Below, piece after piece: positions 35,577 to 46,391 of a stretch of 64,000 bases of DNA. The stretch is from DATAAP01 sp041690495 (lineage in GTDB: Bacteria > Pseudomonadota > Alphaproteobacteria > CACIAM-22H2): the NCBI GenBank assembly GCA_041690495.1, contig JAWLHE010000010.1, forward strand, positions 124,001-188,000, given 5' to 3'. The first letter of the stretch is position 1; the number at the start of each line of letters is the position of its first letter. The notes below the pieces were generated by a model that did no database searches, had not been told where the DNA came from, and saw nothing but the letters and a program-made list of their open reading frames with translations. The position numbers and the translations under genes are program-made.

Positions 35577-36647
35577 ATGGGGGCAGCCTTGAACGCGATC
35601 ATGCAACGTGTCGAGAAATCCGGGCACAAACCGGGCGCTGCGCGGAGGATCGCTCTTTCCGTCGTCGCCCCCTGCTACAATGAAGCCGCGAGCGTGCAGG
35701 AGCTCTATACCCGGGTATCGGCCGCCAGCCGCTCCGTCGTCGGCAGCGATTACGAGATCGTGCTGATCAACGACGGATCCTCAGATGCGACATGGTCCGC
35801 TATACGCGCGCTGGTCGAGCGCGATCCGCGCGTGGTCGGGGTCGACCTTTCGCGCAATCATGGCCACCAGCTTGCGCTCTCGGCCGGGCTCACGGTGTGC
35901 CAGGGCGAGCGCATACTGATCATCGATGCCGACCTCCAGGATCCGCCGGAATTGCTGCCGCAGATGATGGCCGCGATGGACGAGGGCGCGGAGGTCGTCT
36001 ATGGGCAGCGCACCGACCGCGCCGGCGAAAGCTGGTTCAAGACGTGGAGCGCCAGCATCTTCTATAGGGTGCTGAGACACCTGGCCGACGTGAACATCCC
36101 GCCGGACACCGGAGATTTTCGGCTCATGAGCCGGCGCGCGCTCGAGATCCTTAACAGCATGCCGGAGCAACATCGCTTTATCCGGGGCATGGTGAGCTGG
36201 ATCGGGCTGGACCAGCGCCCGCTGCTGTATGAACGTCATGCGCGCTTTGCCGGCGCGACGAAGTATCCGTTGAGGAAGATGGTCAGGTTTGCGATCGACG
36301 CAATCACCGGATTCTCCATTCGGCCGCTTCGCATGGCCGTGTATTTCGGGATGCTGTTCGGGCTCGGCGGGCTTGCCACCCTGATCTACATCCTCTACGG
36401 CTGGGCCACGAACCAGACCGTTCAGGGCTGGACCAGCTTGATGACCGTCATCCTGCTGCTCGGCAGCGTTCAGCTGTTTGTCACCGGCGTGTTCGGCGAG
36501 TATCTCGGGCGGCTGTATCTCGAATCGAAGCGGCGCCCGCTGTTCGTTATCCGCGAGGTGGCCCGGGCACATGCGCCCGCGGCAGAAATGCGCTTCTCCG
36601 CCGGCATCGTCGCGACCGAACGGCCGCAATTCGGCCGCAGCTACTGA
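35577..36647 (+). CDS. Family 2 glycosyltransferase (DPM1/GtrB-like)
   Basis: The 356-residue protein has a GT-A domain with VVAPCYNEAASVQELY, the DxD region IDADLQDPPELL, and TGDFRLMSRRALE, then two C-terminal transmembrane segments (about residues 255-310). This is the polyisoprenyl-phosphate glucose/mannose synthase layout. With GtrA and a membrane protein nearby it probably builds a lipid-linked sugar for surface glycans. The plus-strand start at 35577 is 181 bp from the divergent methyltransferase. Confidence 0.92.
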   Translation: MGAALNAIMQRVEKSGHKPGAARRIALSVVAPCYNEAASVQELYTRVSAASRSVVGSDYEIVLINDGSSDATWSAIRALVERDPRVVGVDLSRNHGHQLALSAGLTVCQGERILIIDADLQDPPELLPQMMAAMDEGAEVVYGQRTDRAGESWFKTWSASIFYRVLRHLADVNIPPDTGDFRLMSRRALEILNSMPEQHRFIRGMVSWIGLDQRPLLYERHARFAGATKYPLRKMVRFAIDAITGFSIRPLRMAVYFGMLFGLGGLATLIYILYGWATNQTVQGWTSLMTVILLLGSVQLFVTGVFGEYLGRLYLESKRRPLFVIREVARAHAPAAEMRFSAGIVATERPQFGRSY

Positions 36648-36730
36648 TCGCCGGCCGCCGAAGCGGAAAAGATATCCTTAACCTGCAACGGCTAGGTTCA
36701 GGGGTTTCGAACCGGACGCGAGCTGCGGCT

Positions 36731-38377
36731 GTGCATTACGACGGGGAAAGACAGACACCGGCGGCTTCCGGAGGACCCTTCCTGATGCACGTTGCGCAGG
36801 CATTGTCCTTCGGATCCGGCGAGCTCCGGCAGCGGAGTCTCGCGCTTCCGCAATGGCTCATCGCACTGGCCTACGTTCTGCTGACGGCTGCGGCCGTCTA
36901 TCCCGTCCTCTCGGTTTCCATTCCGCCGCTGGTCGACTATCCGGGCCATCTGGCGCGGCTGCATGTCCTGACCGCCGTGCACGACGTTCCATTGCTGGCC
37001 GAGCGCTATGCGGTCGACTGGAACATCCTGCCCAATCTCGCCATGGATGCGATGGTCTATGGGCTGGCCGGCTGGCTTCCGGTCGAGGCCAGCCTGCGCC
37101 TGTTCGTCGCTCTCGCCATGGTCCTGATCGTCGCGGGGAGCCTCGCCATTCACCGCGCGCTGTTCGGGCGTATCGGACTGATGCCCGCTGCGGTCTTTCT
37201 GCTTCTGTACAACCACGTACTCGTCTTCGGCTTCATCAACTATCTCTTCGGCGCAGGACTGTACCTGCTGATCTTCGCCGCCTGGATCGGTGCCCGGCAC
37301 TGGTCGGCGTGGCGCCGGGTGCTGCTGTTCTCGCTTGCCTCCGTCGGCCTGTTTTTCGCCCATCTCTTCGCCTTCGGGATGTATGGGCTTTCTGTCGCCG
37401 CCTATGAGCTGTGGCGCAGCTGGAGCTCGCAGGAGCGGAATCCGCGTGCCTTCCTGCAGGACTGGGCGATAACGCTCGCCCAGTTCCTGCCGTCGATCGT
37501 CCTTTGGGCTGCAAGCCCGATCGGCGAGCGCAACTCCTACACCAAGTACGGAGTCCTCAAGGACAAGCTGCTCGCCTTGCATTCGCCGGTCTGGACGTAT
37601 GGCGATCCGCTCGACCGCGTGACGTTCCTGGTGCTGGGCCTGCTGCTGGTCCGCGGGCTATTCGGCGGTTATTTGAAGATCGCGACCGAGCTGCGCTATC
37701 CGTTGATCGCGCTGTTGGTCGCCGCCCTCGTCATGCCGAACTGGCTGCTCGGCGTCTGGGGCGTGGACTTCCGCCTTCCTCTGGTTCTCGCGTGTCTGGT
37801 CGCCGCGGGTACGCGGCTGGATCTCCCCAATGCAAAGGCCGGGCTTGTCCTGGCCGCTGTCGGTCTCGCCCTGTTCGGCGAGCGGGTGTGGACGATATCC
37901 GAAACCTGGCACCGCCATGACGCCGCGTTCAGCGAGTTCCGCCGCGCATCCCAGGCGATCGAGCCGGGCGCCCGCCTGCTGATGGTCCAGACGCAGCGGG
38001 AGGACGAAAAGTTCGACCAGGTGTACTGGCACCTGGCCGCAATCGCGGTCATCGAGCGGTCGGTCTTCCTGCCAACCTTGTTCAGCGATCGCACGGCGCA
38101 GCCCGTTCATGTCACCGAGGCGTATGAATACATCGATACGCCCTTCGGTACGCCGATCACGCCGGACATGCTGCGCGCTGCGGCCGATCCGGACACGGCC
38201 CGCATGACCGGGGAACCCTTGCCGACGGGGCATCGCCTGTTCTGGCTCAACTGGCCGCAGAACTTCGACTATGTTCTGCACGTGCATTTCGGCGAGAACG
38301 AGAATCCGATGCCGGCGCTGTTGCGGCGCGTGCATCACGGGTCGTATTTCGACATTTACAGGGTCGTGCGGGGCTGA
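36731..38377 (+). CDS. Polytopic membrane protein, possible GT-C-like
   Basis: The product (548 residues from a GTG at 36731, 530 from an ATG at 36785) has about ten hydrophobic segments. The pair VDYPGHLARLHVL near the start, with Asp and His after the first membrane helix, resembles the loop of GT-C lipid-linked sugar transferases. The C-terminal 150 residues are soluble. It follows the DPM1-like gene by 83 bp, and may use its product. I do not recognise a named family. Confidence 0.75.
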   Translation: MHYDGERQTPAASGGPFLMHVAQALSFGSGELRQRSLALPQWLIALAYVLLTAAAVYPVLSVSIPPLVDYPGHLARLHVLTAVHDVPLLAERYAVDWNILPNLAMDAMVYGLAGWLPVEASLRLFVALAMVLIVAGSLAIHRALFGRIGLMPAAVFLLLYNHVLVFGFINYLFGAGLYLLIFAAWIGARHWSAWRRVLLFSLASVGLFFAHLFAFGMYGLSVAAYELWRSWSSQERNPRAFLQDWAITLAQFLPSIVLWAASPIGERNSYTKYGVLKDKLLALHSPVWTYGDPLDRVTFLVLGLLLVRGLFGGYLKIATELRYPLIALLVAALVMPNWLLGVWGVDFRLPLVLACLVAAGTRLDLPNAKAGLVLAAVGLALFGERVWTISETWHRHDAAFSEFRRASQAIEPGARLLMVQTQREDEKFDQVYWHLAAIAVIERSVFLPTLFSDRTAQPVHVTEAYEYIDTPFGTPITPDMLRAAADPDTARMTGEPLPTGHRLFWLNWPQNFDYVLHVHFGENENPMPALLRRVHHGSYFDIYRVVRG

Positions 38378-38437
38378 GCGCGAAAAGGCTCGATCGGCGC
38401 CGGGAATGACCATGCCGTCGGCATAAGATCTCGCTGC

Positions 38438-41400
38438 TCAGGACGACTCTCCCTGTCCGACGCCTCGGGCGCGCCGAAGATCGCGCCCGGCCGATCGCTG
38501 ATCGCCTTGAAGCGCCTGTAGTGCGTCGTCAAGACGGGCAAGCATCGGCGTCAGCCGGGCGCGCGCGGCGTCGTCGCGAATCCGTTTGAGCTCGGTCTGC
38601 AGTTCCGGCGAGCGTTCGCCGCGGCCGAAGGCGGCAAGCGCCCGCCCGCGCGCGATCAGGAGATCCGACCAGGGCAGACGCTCCTGCGCAGTATAGTCGT
38701 CGAGCGCCTGCGCATAGCGCAGCGCTTCGTCCCAGTTGCAGTGCTGCAGGCGGTGCTCGATCGCGTCGCGATAGAACCAGAAGTAATTGTGGCCGATGCA
38801 GCCCCTCTCCAGGATGGACTCGGCCTCTGCCAGCATCGCCGCGGCATTTTCGGAGTCCGCGGCGTACAGCGCCTTGCAGCCGAGCGCGAGCGGTCCCGTG
38901 AAGCCGATGCCGGTCTCGCGCGCAACCGCCAGCGCCTCGTCGATCGCTTCGCGGCCTTCGCGTACACGACCGAGCTCGCATTGCGCGACGCCGAGATGCG
39001 AGAGGATGGGAGCGTCGTAGCGGCGCGTGCCGAGCTGCCGGGAAAGCGCCAGCGCCTTCTCGAGCATCACCACGGCTTCGCTATAGCGCCCGAACTCCGT
39101 CAGCAGAATGCCGCTCGACTCATAGGAAGTCATTTCGGCGAGGCGGTTGCCGACCTCTATCGAAGCCTGGGCGCCGCGCGCATGCTCGTCGAGCGCCGCC
39201 TCGATCTCGTTCTGATAGCGCAGGCAATGGCCGATCATGAACCGCACGGAGACATCGATGCGGCCGAAGCCGCGGGCGCGGCAGAGCTCGCTGCAGCGCT
39301 GGAAGTGCTCGACGGCCGTGCGCATGCGGCCGCTCGCATAGGCGGCATCCCCCAGCCCGCCGAGCGCGCGGGCCTCGAGCTCGGCATCGCCGATCTCACG
39401 GGCGATCGCCAGCGCCTTTTCGTGCTCGGCGCCGCACAGGGCCGCCTCGCCGCGCGCGAAGTGAAGATTGCCGCGGATGAAATGGATGGCGCCCTTTTCC
39501 GGTCTCAGATCGGACGCTGCCAATGCCTGGTCGGCTTCGGCAAGGGCCTGCATCGCCTCTCCGATCCGGCTCAGCACGCGCAGGCCCGCGCCGATTCCGA
39601 TCCAGGCGCGGCCTCGGTCGGAGTCGGTCTCGGCAAGATTGAGCATCTCCCTGTAGACGTCGACCGATTCCGGCGTGCGCCCGAGCTCGCGCAGCGCCTC
39701 GGCGCGCTGCATCGACAGATCGAAGCGGTCGCGATCGCTGCGCGCGAGGTCGATGCCGCGCATCGCGAATCGCAGCGCATCCTCGAAGTGATATCGCGCG
39801 GCGCTGGCGCGCGAAGCTGCGGCATAGGCCCGCGGCGCGCGCTCGTCCTCGGCGCGCTCGAGGTGCTCGGCGTGCAGGCCCGGGTCACGCGTCTCGAACC
39901 ATGACGCCGCTTTTCGGTGCAGTTCCCGCCTGGTCTGGCGCAGCAGCGAAGCGTAGACGCCGTCGCGCACGAGCGCGTGCGCGAACAGAAACTCGTCGCC
40001 GTCGGGTCGCACCAGAAAGTTCGCAACCAGCGTGTCGCAGCGATAATCGGCATCGCCGACGAGATGGCGCAGGAGATCGCCGCCGAATCGCTGTCCTATG
40101 ACGGACGCGGCCTGCAGGGCCTGCTTGTCGGAAGGCTGCAGCCGGTCGAGCCGCGACTGCACGACGCTCTGCAGCGAATCCGGCACGGCGTCGAGGTCGA
40201 TGTCGGTGGCATTGCGCACGAGCTGAAGCAGGAACAGCGGGTTGCCTTCGGCGCGTGCAACGCAGGCCTGAGCCAGCCGGCTGCCCGGATCGATGATGCC
40301 CGCCGCGAGCGCACGGGCATCGCGCTCGTGCAACGGCCCGAGGTCGAGCGTGACGAGTTGCGCGCCGCGAGTCGTGCTGCGCCAGGCCTGGTCGACGGGA
40401 TCGCCTTCGAAACGCGAGGTCATGACCAGCAGGATCGGGTTGTCCCTGGTCGTCACTGCCAGGGCGGCCAAGTCGCCGAGCAGTCCGGCCTCGGCCCAGT
40501 GCAGGTCCTCGACGACCAGCATGACCGGTCGTGCGCGGCTCGCCGCCTCGGCGATCCGGACGAGCACACCATGCCGTGCACGCGTGCGTCCGGCATTGTC
40601 CATCGCGTCGAGGCCGGCGCGCAGCTCGGGCGACAGCGCCACGTCGAGCAGATCGAGCAGCGAGGGGAGCAAGTGCGACGGAATATGGCCGGCGTCGTGG
40701 GCGGCCCGCGCCGCAGCGGCCCGCGCCGCCTGGTCGGCGTCGGCGGCGAGGCCGAGCAGGGCACGCGCCAGCGTACGCACCGGGTCCTGGCTGCGCCCGG
40801 CGCCGAAATCGAGCACGAGAGCGCGGTGGCAGCCGAACCCCTTGGCCGCCGCGAGGCTGGCGAACTCCTCGACCAGGCGCGTCTTGCCGATGCCGGGCTC
40901 GCCGCGCACATGGACGACCTGGCCGGTACCGGTCTCGCGCAGCGTGTCGAGCGCGCCCTCGAGCTGGCGGAGCTCGGCGCGCCGCCCGACCAGCGGCGCC
41001 GCCGGCCGCGCTTTGTGCGGTCGCATGCGGTCGACGCGCCAGACCCGCACCGGCCTGGGAATGCCGCGCACGGTCGTCTCGCCGACCAGGCCGGCCTCGA
41101 CGATGTCGGCGACGGCCGCGTGCACGGCGTCGGAGATCAGCGTCTGGCCGGCCTCCGACATGTCCTCCAGACGCGCCGCGAGATTCACCGAGTCGCCGGT
41201 GACGGTGTAGTCCCGGCGCGACTCACTGCCGAGCCCGGCGGCGACGACCTCGCCGCTGGCGACGCCGATATGCACGGCCAGCGTATGGCCAAGCTCCTTG
41301 CCGAGGGCGGTGACCGCGTCTTGAATCTCGATTGCCGCGCGCACCGCGCGCTCGGGGTCGTTGCCGTGCGCCACCGGCGCTCCGAACACGGCCATGACGC

Positions 41401-41710
41401 CGTCGCCGGTATGCTTGTCGACGCTGCCGCCATAGGCGGCGATGCTCGCGTCCACCGTCGCGAAGAAGCGTGACAGCAGCGCATGGACCTCTTCGGGGTC
41501 CAGGGTCGCGCTCAGGCGCGTATAGCCGGCGAGGTCGGCGAACAGGGTGGTGACTTGGCGGCGCTCGCCCGACGGGGCAGATGCCGCCGCAGGGGCCGAG
41601 GGCGGCGTTGCCGCAGGCGCGATCGCGGCCCCGCACATGCCGCAGAACCGTGCGTCCACGGCGAGCGGCGCACCGCATTGCGTGCAGAACCGGACGGTCC
41701 GGCGCGACAT
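38438..41710 (-). CDS. Adenylate/guanylate cyclase-ATPase-TPR signalling protein with zinc ribbon
   Basis: The 1090-residue protein has an N-terminal zinc ribbon (C9, C12, C23, C26), then a class III nucleotide cyclase (about 50-230) with metal Asp D59 and D103, Lys99, and N176/R180 in SVNLAAR. An AAA/STAND-type ATPase follows (Walker A GEPGIGKT at 270-277, Walker B LVVEDLHWAE), then a long TPR-rich tail from about residue 630. The Lys and the downstream DYT(V) suggest ATP as substrate, not proved. The ATPase-TPR part probably senses a partner and controls cAMP output. It stands alone, transcribed away from the sulfite-oxidase-like gene. Confidence 0.9.
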   Translation of the reverse strand: MSRRTVRFCTQCGAPLAVDARFCGMCGAAIAPAATPPSAPAAASAPSGERRQVTTLFADLAGYTRLSATLDPEEVHALLSRFFATVDASIAAYGGSVDKHTGDGVMAVFGAPVAHGNDPERAVRAAIEIQDAVTALGKELGHTLAVHIGVASGEVVAAGLGSESRRDYTVTGDSVNLAARLEDMSEAGQTLISDAVHAAVADIVEAGLVGETTVRGIPRPVRVWRVDRMRPHKARPAAPLVGRRAELRQLEGALDTLRETGTGQVVHVRGEPGIGKTRLVEEFASLAAAKGFGCHRALVLDFGAGRSQDPVRTLARALLGLAADADQAARAAAARAAHDAGHIPSHLLPSLLDLLDVALSPELRAGLDAMDNAGRTRARHGVLVRIAEAASRARPVMLVVEDLHWAEAGLLGDLAALAVTTRDNPILLVMTSRFEGDPVDQAWRSTTRGAQLVTLDLGPLHERDARALAAGIIDPGSRLAQACVARAEGNPLFLLQLVRNATDIDLDAVPDSLQSVVQSRLDRLQPSDKQALQAASVIGQRFGGDLLRHLVGDADYRCDTLVANFLVRPDGDEFLFAHALVRDGVYASLLRQTRRELHRKAASWFETRDPGLHAEHLERAEDERAPRAYAAASRASAARYHFEDALRFAMRGIDLARSDRDRFDLSMQRAEALRELGRTPESVDVYREMLNLAETDSDRGRAWIGIGAGLRVLSRIGEAMQALAEADQALAASDLRPEKGAIHFIRGNLHFARGEAALCGAEHEKALAIAREIGDAELEARALGGLGDAAYASGRMRTAVEHFQRCSELCRARGFGRIDVSVRFMIGHCLRYQNEIEAALDEHARGAQASIEVGNRLAEMTSYESSGILLTEFGRYSEAVVMLEKALALSRQLGTRRYDAPILSHLGVAQCELGRVREGREAIDEALAVARETGIGFTGPLALGCKALYAADSENAAAMLAEAESILERGCIGHNYFWFYRDAIEHRLQHCNWDEALRYAQALDDYTAQERLPWSDLLIARGRALAAFGRGERSPELQTELKRIRDDAARARLTPMLARLDDALQALQGDQRSAGRDLRRARGVGQGESS

Positions 41711-41834
41711 GGCTGCCTCCCGCCGGGATTATACTCTGGACGGCCGTCCGCGTCCTTCACGCCGGCGTTATTCCGCTGGCTTTACCCGCATGCACCGTGC
41801 CGTATTATCAAGGGCGTTCATCGAGGGACGGCAT

Positions 41835-42497
41835 ATGGCGGACGACGGGCTGGTCGGCAAGGTCAGGCAGAAGCTGGTCGAGACCAAGCAGAAATGGGCG
41901 GGCGAGGGCCGCCTGCTCACGGGCACGACCGCCGATCCCGCGCGGCAGCGCCTGCCGCCCGGCCAGCGCGAGGTGAAGAACTGGCCGGTGCTCGATCTCG
42001 GCATCCAGCCCGACATCGCGCCGGAACGCTGGCGGCTCGACGTGGACGGCCTGGTGGAGAACAGGATTTCCTGGTCCTGGGCCGATTTTCAGCGGCAGCC
42101 GCAGACGAAGGTCCGGTCCGACATCCATTGCGTCACCGCGTGGTCGCGTTTCGACAATCACTGGGAAGGCATCACCACGCGTCACCTGCTCGACGTCGTG
42201 AAACCGAAGCCGGAAGCGAAATTCGTCATCCAGCACAGCTACGACGGCTACACGACCAACCTGTCGCTCGAGGATTTCGCCGGCGAGGACGTGCTGCTCG
42301 CGTCGCGCTGGGAAGGCGAGCCGATCGCGAACGAGCATGGCGGGCCGGTACGGCTGGTGCTGCCGAAGCTGTATTTCTGGAAGAGTGCCAAATGGCTGAC
42401 CCGCCTTCAGTTCCTTGCCGGTGACAAACCCGGCTTCTGGGAGGTGCGCGGCTATCACAATCGCGGCGACCCGTGGAAGGAGGAGCGCTATGGCTGA
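41835..42497 (+). CDS. Sulfite oxidase-like molybdopterin oxidoreductase
   Basis: The 220-residue protein has the oxidoreductase molybdopterin-binding domain with the Mo-ligand Cys99 in HCVTAWSRFDNHWEGI, plus WRLDVDGLVENRISWSW and LVLPKLYFWKSAKWL. No signal peptide is seen from the ATG at 41835, so it is probably cytoplasmic, unlike MsrP (YedY). Its stop overlaps the glutathione peroxidase ATG by 8 bp. The reaction (sulfoxide or N-oxide reduction, or oxidation) cannot be told from sequence. Confidence 0.88.
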   Translation: MADDGLVGKVRQKLVETKQKWAGEGRLLTGTTADPARQRLPPGQREVKNWPVLDLGIQPDIAPERWRLDVDGLVENRISWSWADFQRQPQTKVRSDIHCVTAWSRFDNHWEGITTRHLLDVVKPKPEAKFVIQHSYDGYTTNLSLEDFAGEDVLLASRWEGEPIANEHGGPVRLVLPKLYFWKSAKWLTRLQFLAGDKPGFWEVRGYHNRGDPWKEERYG

Positions 42498-43122
42498 CTG
42501 GCGACTTGCGCTGATCGAGCGTCGCGGCCTGCTGCGGCTGTTCCTGTTCGGGCTGTCGGCCGCGGCGACGGTGATGAGTGTCGGCGCGATGCTGCGGCCC
42601 GTCGCGGCCGCCGAAATCAAGCCGGGCCGGGAGAAGAGGACGAGCATGAGTGCCCATGATTTCGAATTCACCTCGATCGACGGCGACAGGCTGCCGCTGA
42701 AGGCGTGGCGCGGCCGCCCGGTCTTCGTCGTCAACACGGCGTCGTTCTGCGGCTACACGCCGCAATACGCCGATCTCGAGACGCTGTGGGGCCGGTACAA
42801 GGACCGCGGCCTAGTCGTGCTCGGCGTCCCGTCCAACGATTTCGGCCAGCAGGAGCCGGGCTCGGCGAAGGAGATCAAGGCGTTCTGCGAGACCTACGAC
42901 GTCTCGTTCCCGCTGACCGAGAAGCAGAAAGTGACCGGAAGCGACGCGCATCCGCTCTACAAATGGATCGCCGCGGAGCTGGGCGAGGCCGGCGTGCCGC
43001 GCTGGAACTTCCACAAATACCTGATCGACGCGAACGGCGATCTCGCCGGCGCCTGGCCGAGCCGCGTGACGCCGACCTCGAAGGACGTCACCCAGGCGGT
43101 GGAGCAGGCGCTTGCCCGATAA
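42490..43122 (+). CDS. Glutathione peroxidase family protein, probably exported or membrane-anchored
   Basis: The 210-residue product begins with a basic region and a hydrophobic stretch (residues 14-40) ending VAA-AEI, a likely signal or anchor. The peroxidase domain starts near residue 53, with peroxidatic Cys87 in TASFCGYTP, the Gln segment NDFGQQEPGS and PRWNFHKYLID. The usual second Cys of PCNQ is Ser (PSND), so a one-Cys or thioredoxin-independent cycle is likely. An internal ATG at 42646 with a good upstream GGGAGAAGAGG would give a cytoplasmic form. It probably protects the cell from peroxides. Confidence 0.88.
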   Translation: MADWRLALIERRGLLRLFLFGLSAAATVMSVGAMLRPVAAAEIKPGREKRTSMSAHDFEFTSIDGDRLPLKAWRGRPVFVVNTASFCGYTPQYADLETLWGRYKDRGLVVLGVPSNDFGQQEPGSAKEIKAFCETYDVSFPLTEKQKVTGSDAHPLYKWIAAELGEAGVPRWNFHKYLIDANGDLAGAWPSRVTPTSKDVTQAVEQALAR

Positions 43123-43348
43123 ATCGGCGTCTTGGGGCGACCTTGCACGGCGTCCTTTCGGACGCAAGATGCGCGCCGAGTTCTTCCTTGAGCCGGATGT
43201 CGCCTATCTGAATCACGGTGCGTTCGGGGCGGCGCCGCGGAAGGTGCCGGTCATGGCCTTCGGCGGCCGTCTCTGGGCGCGCATCTCGGCGCAAATCTAC
43301 AACCATATCGGCGACTATCGCCGTCTCGCCGACGCGCTGACCGCTTGA
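43112..43348 (+). pseudogene. Class V aminotransferase remnant with internal deletion
   Basis: The 78-codon frame joins two parts of a CefD/isopenicillin-epimerase-like aminotransferase. The N-terminal part is EFFLEPDVAYLNHGAFGAAPRKV and the C-terminal part is GGRLWARISAQIYNHIGDYRRLADAL. Family members are near 390-400 residues, so over 300 codons, including the PLP lysine, are missing while the frame stays open. A TTG at 43112 overlaps the peroxidase stop; ATG at 43169 is an alternative start. It cannot be an active enzyme and is probably a decayed gene. Confidence 0.75.
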
Positions 43349-43391
43349 CGCGCCGGGGGATGGAAGGCGACAACCGCGGCCGGGAGTAAAA

Positions 43392-44873
<1,482 letters not shown>

Positions 44874-45005
44874 GCTTTACGCCCTTTCTCTTGGGCGCAC
44901 CCGGGCGCCGTGCTAGGGTGCCGTCATAAAAGCTTCACGAACCGGTAGCGTGCCGGCAATCGGCCGTGCCATAAACCGGGCCACCACCTGAGGGAGGGAG
45001 AACTT

Positions 45006-46331
45006 ATGATTTCACGCAGAGTGTTGCTTGGTGCCGCGGCCGCGGCTGCCGTTTCGTTCGCCGGAGCGGGTGCTGCGCAGGCACAGACCGAAATCCAGTG
45101 GTGGCACGCCATGGGCGGCCAGCTTGGTGAAGCGGTCAATGGAATCGCCGAGGGCTTCAACAAGTCCCAGAAGGAATACAAGGTCGTGCCCGTCTACAAG
45201 GGCACCTACACTGACACGATGACCGGCGCCATCGCCGCGTTCCGTGCGAAGCAGCAGCCGCACATCGTTCAGGTGTTCGAGGTCGGCACGGCGACGATGA
45301 TGGCCGCCAAGGGCGCGGTCTATCCGGTCCACCAGCTGATGGCCGAAGCGGGCGAGAAGTTCGATCCCAAAGCGTATCTACCGGCCGTCTACGGCTACTA
45401 TTCGACAACGGATGGCAAGCTGCTGTCGATGCCGTTCAACTCCTCGACCCCGGTCCTCTACTACAACAAGGACGCGTTCAAGAAGGCCGGCCTCGACCCG
45501 AACAAGCCGCCGAAGACCTGGAACGATATCGAGCAGTATTCCAGGAAGCTTCTCGCCGCCGGCTATCAGTGCGGGTTCACCAGCCAGTGGCAGACCTGGG
45601 TCCAGATCGAGAACTTCGGTGCGTGGCACAACGTTCCGTTCGCCACGAAGGCCAATGGCTTCGGCGGCACCGACATCAAGCTGACGATCAACGATCCGCT
45701 GCGCGTGCGGCACGTCGAGAACCTCGCCAAGTGGCAGAGGGAGAAGGTCTTCGTGTATGCCGGCCGCGAGGGTAAGCCGAACCCGAAATTCACGACCGGC
45801 GAGTGCCCGATGATCATGGGGTCCTCCGGTTCCGCGGGCGGATTCGCACAGGCGATGAAGGACGTGCAGTTCGGCATCACCATGCTGCCGGTCTACGAGG
45901 ATGTGAAGGGCGCGCCGCAGAACTCGATCATCGGCGGTGCTACGCTGTGGGTGCTGAGCGGCAAGCCGAAGGCCGAGTACAAGGGCGTCGCGAAGTTCTT
46001 CACCTATCTGTCGAGCCCCGAGGTGCAGGCCAAGTGGCACATGGAGACCGGCTACGTGCCGATCACCAAGGCCGCTTACGAGCACACGCGCAAGCTGGGC
46101 TTCTACGAAAAGTTCCCGGGCCGCGACGTCGCGGTCGAACAGCTAAGCCTGAATACGCCAACCGACGCGTCGAAGGGCCTGCGCATCGGTAACTTCGTCC
46201 AGATCCGCGACGTGATGGACGAGGAGCTCGAGGCCGTGTGGGCCGGCCAGAAGACCGCCAAGCAGGCGCTCGACTCGGCCGTGGAGCGCGGCAACAAGCT
46301 GCTCGCCGACTTCGCGCGGGCCAACAGGTAG
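45006..46331 (+). CDS. ugpB: sn-Glycerol-3-phosphate ABC transporter substrate-binding protein
   Basis: The 441-residue periplasmic protein has a signal peptide (through about residue 26, AQA-QTE) and the UgpB pattern: IQWWHAMGGQLGEAVNGIAEGFN, FNSSTPVLYYNKDAF and GASGGVLW-like STLWVLSG in GGATLWVLSG. It captures glycerol-3-phosphate and related phosphodiesters. GAGGGAGGGAGA precedes the ATG. A strong hairpin separates it from ugpA. Confidence 0.93.
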   Translation: MISRRVLLGAAAAAAVSFAGAGAAQAQTEIQWWHAMGGQLGEAVNGIAEGFNKSQKEYKVVPVYKGTYTDTMTGAIAAFRAKQQPHIVQVFEVGTATMMAAKGAVYPVHQLMAEAGEKFDPKAYLPAVYGYYSTTDGKLLSMPFNSSTPVLYYNKDAFKKAGLDPNKPPKTWNDIEQYSRKLLAAGYQCGFTSQWQTWVQIENFGAWHNVPFATKANGFGGTDIKLTINDPLRVRHVENLAKWQREKVFVYAGREGKPNPKFTTGECPMIMGSSGSAGGFAQAMKDVQFGITMLPVYEDVKGAPQNSIIGGATLWVLSGKPKAEYKGVAKFFTYLSSPEVQAKWHMETGYVPITKAAYEHTRKLGFYEKFPGRDVAVEQLSLNTPTDASKGLRIGNFVQIRDVMDEELEAVWAGQKTAKQALDSAVERGNKLLADFARANR

Positions 46332-46342
46332 CACCGTCCGGA

Positions 46343-46376
46343 AGGGCCGCCCGCGCGTGAATGCCCGGGCGGCCCT
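46343..46376 (+). terminator. Hairpin between ugpB and ugpA
   Basis: AGGGCCGCCCG (46343-46353) and CGGGCGGCCCT (46366-46376) form a perfect 11-bp stem with no T-run, 16 bp before the ugpA start. It may raise the amount of UgpB over the membrane parts by partial termination or mRNA protection. Confidence 0.6.
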
Positions 46377-46391
46377 CAGCTCCGCCGCCTC

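Noticed and set aside
39917..41473. Plus-strand open frame inside the cyclase gene
   Set aside because: The minus-strand protein has a full set of cyclase and ATPase motifs; this frame has none.
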